From Gimesia aquarii (lineage in GTDB: Bacteria > Planctomycetota > Planctomycetia > Planctomycetales > Planctomycetaceae), in contig NZ_CP037920.1 in assembly GCF_007748195.1 (NCBI RefSeq), positions 6,940,062-7,004,061 on the forward strand: a DNA stretch of 64,000 bases, in the 5' to 3' direction. Positions 63,279-64,000 of the stretch are shown in pieces; the stretch's first letter is position 1; every line of letters begins with the position of its first letter. A program made the translations under genes and the position numbers. Below the pieces are notes generated by a model, which saw only the letters and a program-made list of their open reading frames with translations, made no database searches and was not told where the DNA came from.

Positions 63279-64000
63279 ATGGACCAGAACCAAGACGAAC
63301 AAATCTTTAAAATCCAGGACATGGATTGTGTCGAAGAAGTTTCCGTTTTGAAACGGGAAATTTCCCCACTCGTCGGTGGAGAGGAATATCTGTTTTTTGA
63401 CATTCTCAATCGTAGAATGACAGTCAAGCCATCAACACAGCCCGTTTCTGCGGAAGCAGTGATTCAAGCCATCAATGAAACCGGGATGCGGGCCGAGATC
63501 TGGGATGCAGAGAAACAACAAGCGGAATCCGGTTCATTCTGGTCGAAACAGGGACGATCTCTACTGACTGGCTTGAGCGGTGTGATGATGTGCTCAGCGT
63601 TTCTGACTCATATCATTTTAGCAGGCAGTTTCAGCGCTGCCCTGGGTGCGGAAGAAACGGCCAATGCATCAATGCCGTTACCTGTCCGTTTACAATATCT
63701 GGCAGCCATCATTACCGGTATCTGGTTCGTGTTGCCTAAAGCCTGGTTTGCATTAAAGCGTTTGCGACCGGATATGAACCTGTTGATGTGCATCGCTGTG
63801 ATCGGAGCGCTATTTATAGATGAGTGGTTTGAAGCCGCCGCTGTCGCGTTTCTGTTCGCCTTCTCACAACTGCTGGAAGCCTGGAGTGTAGGCCGTGCAC
63901 GTAAAGCAGTCGCGGCACTAATGGACCTGACGACTCCGATTGCCCGTATTCGCGATGAGCAAGGAAACGAAACGACGGTCACACCCGAGTCTGTGGAAGT
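63279..64000 (+). CDS. P1B-type heavy-metal-translocating ATPase, 3' end outside window
   Basis: 240 residues are visible from the ATG at 63279; the gene runs off the window. The N-terminus is a heavy-metal-associated domain with DMDCVEEVSVLKREISPLVGG, where the usual GMxCxxC reads MDCVEE (one Cys, two acids), as in some Zn/Cd-exporting members. Membrane helices begin at about 95 (LLTGLSGVMMCSAFLTHIILAG) and continue with LAAIITGIWFVLPKAWFAL. The typical LRPDMNLLMCIAVIGALFIDEWFEAAAVAFLFAFSQLLEAW and SVGRARKAVAALMDL follow. The phosphorylation and CPC-type sites lie outside, so the ion is unproven; Zn/Cd/Co/Pb is likely. Confidence 0.9.
   Translation, partial: MDQNQDEQIFKIQDMDCVEEVSVLKREISPLVGGEEYLFFDILNRRMTVKPSTQPVSAEAVIQAINETGMRAEIWDAEKQQAESGSFWSKQGRSLLTGLSGVMMCSAFLTHIILAGSFSAALGAEETANASMPLPVRLQYLAAIITGIWFVLPKAWFALKRLRPDMNLLMCIAVIGALFIDEWFEAAAVAFLFAFSQLLEAWSVGRARKAVAALMDLTTPIARIRDEQGNETTVTPESVE

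Noticed and set aside
1..64000. CRISPR arrays, rRNA genes, intact tRNA genes and replication origin
   Set aside because: No regularly spaced repeats, no rRNA-like stretches, no complete cloverleaf and no clustered DnaA-box-like motifs were found on reading; only two tRNA-like halves were seen.

Overview
The window looks like chromosome from a planctomycete (Planctomycetota), probably a Gimesia/Rubinisphaera-like member of the Planctomycetaceae. The basis is gene content: two DUF1559 pseudopilin-like proteins, an adjacent DUF1800/DUF1501 pair, a secreted PQQ-like propeller, a DUF4091 glycosidase-like protein, an M56 peptidase with carboxypeptidase-regulatory repeats, a formylglycine-generating-enzyme fold fused to ankyrin repeats, and many lipoproteins. 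The placement is inference; there is no rRNA or intact tRNA here.

Layout. 1-5.9 kb: the 3' part of an enolase-superfamily gene, an HTTM-like membrane protein, a GNAT acetyltransferase, an isoprenylcysteine-methyltransferase-like protein and a ketopantoate-reductase-like protein. 6.2-12.8 kb: a BlaI/MecI-type repressor behind two tandem operator-like palindromes, its M56 (BlaR1-like) partner, then DUF1800 and DUF1501. 13.3-21.1 kb: a large lipoprotein with leucine-rich repeats, a DUF4091 protein, a lactonase-like propeller and a SnoaL-like protein. 21.4-29.4 kb, minus strand: DUF58, a transglutaminase-fold protein with a substituted active site, MoxR ATPase, a His-rich lipoprotein, a PF03773-type permease and DUF1559. 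29.9-36.1 kb: a heavy-metal RND efflux operon (His-rich secreted protein, a small leader ORF, adaptor, CusA/CzcA-type pump, lipoprotein). 36.3-41.9 kb: esterase, FGE-ankyrin fusion, double metallo-beta-lactamase-fold protein and NTF2-like protein. 42.0-47.1 kb: a membrane-anchored STAND-type NTPase with a helical/TPR-like C-terminus plus a DUF1559 gene, bracketed by near-identical ~260 bp direct repeats. 47.3-55.1 kb: PQQ-like propeller, fatty-acid cis/trans isomerase, ECF sigma factor, probable anti-sigma factor, a PDZ protein with two c-type haem motifs, and a thioredoxin-like lipoprotein. 55.6-60.9 kb: a tight six-gene operon with two COG0523 (CobW/YciC-like) GTPases, a CzcO-like flavoprotein with a Cys-rich tail, a small membrane protein and two paralogous proteins of a family I do not recognise. 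61.9-64 kb: an Xaa-Pro peptidase and the start of a P1B-type metal ATPase.

Metal handling recurs (permease plus His-rich lipoprotein, RND pump, COG0523 operon, P-type ATPase). The most promising undescribed system is the COG0523 operon. One GTPase keeps the CxCC metal motif and the other has lost it, they bracket the unknown paralogous pair, and a tandem Fur-family-like operator lies upstream. Intergenic spaces carry at least four families of degenerate dispersed repeats and two tRNA-like half-sequences, so they look like a graveyard of small mobile or decayed genes.
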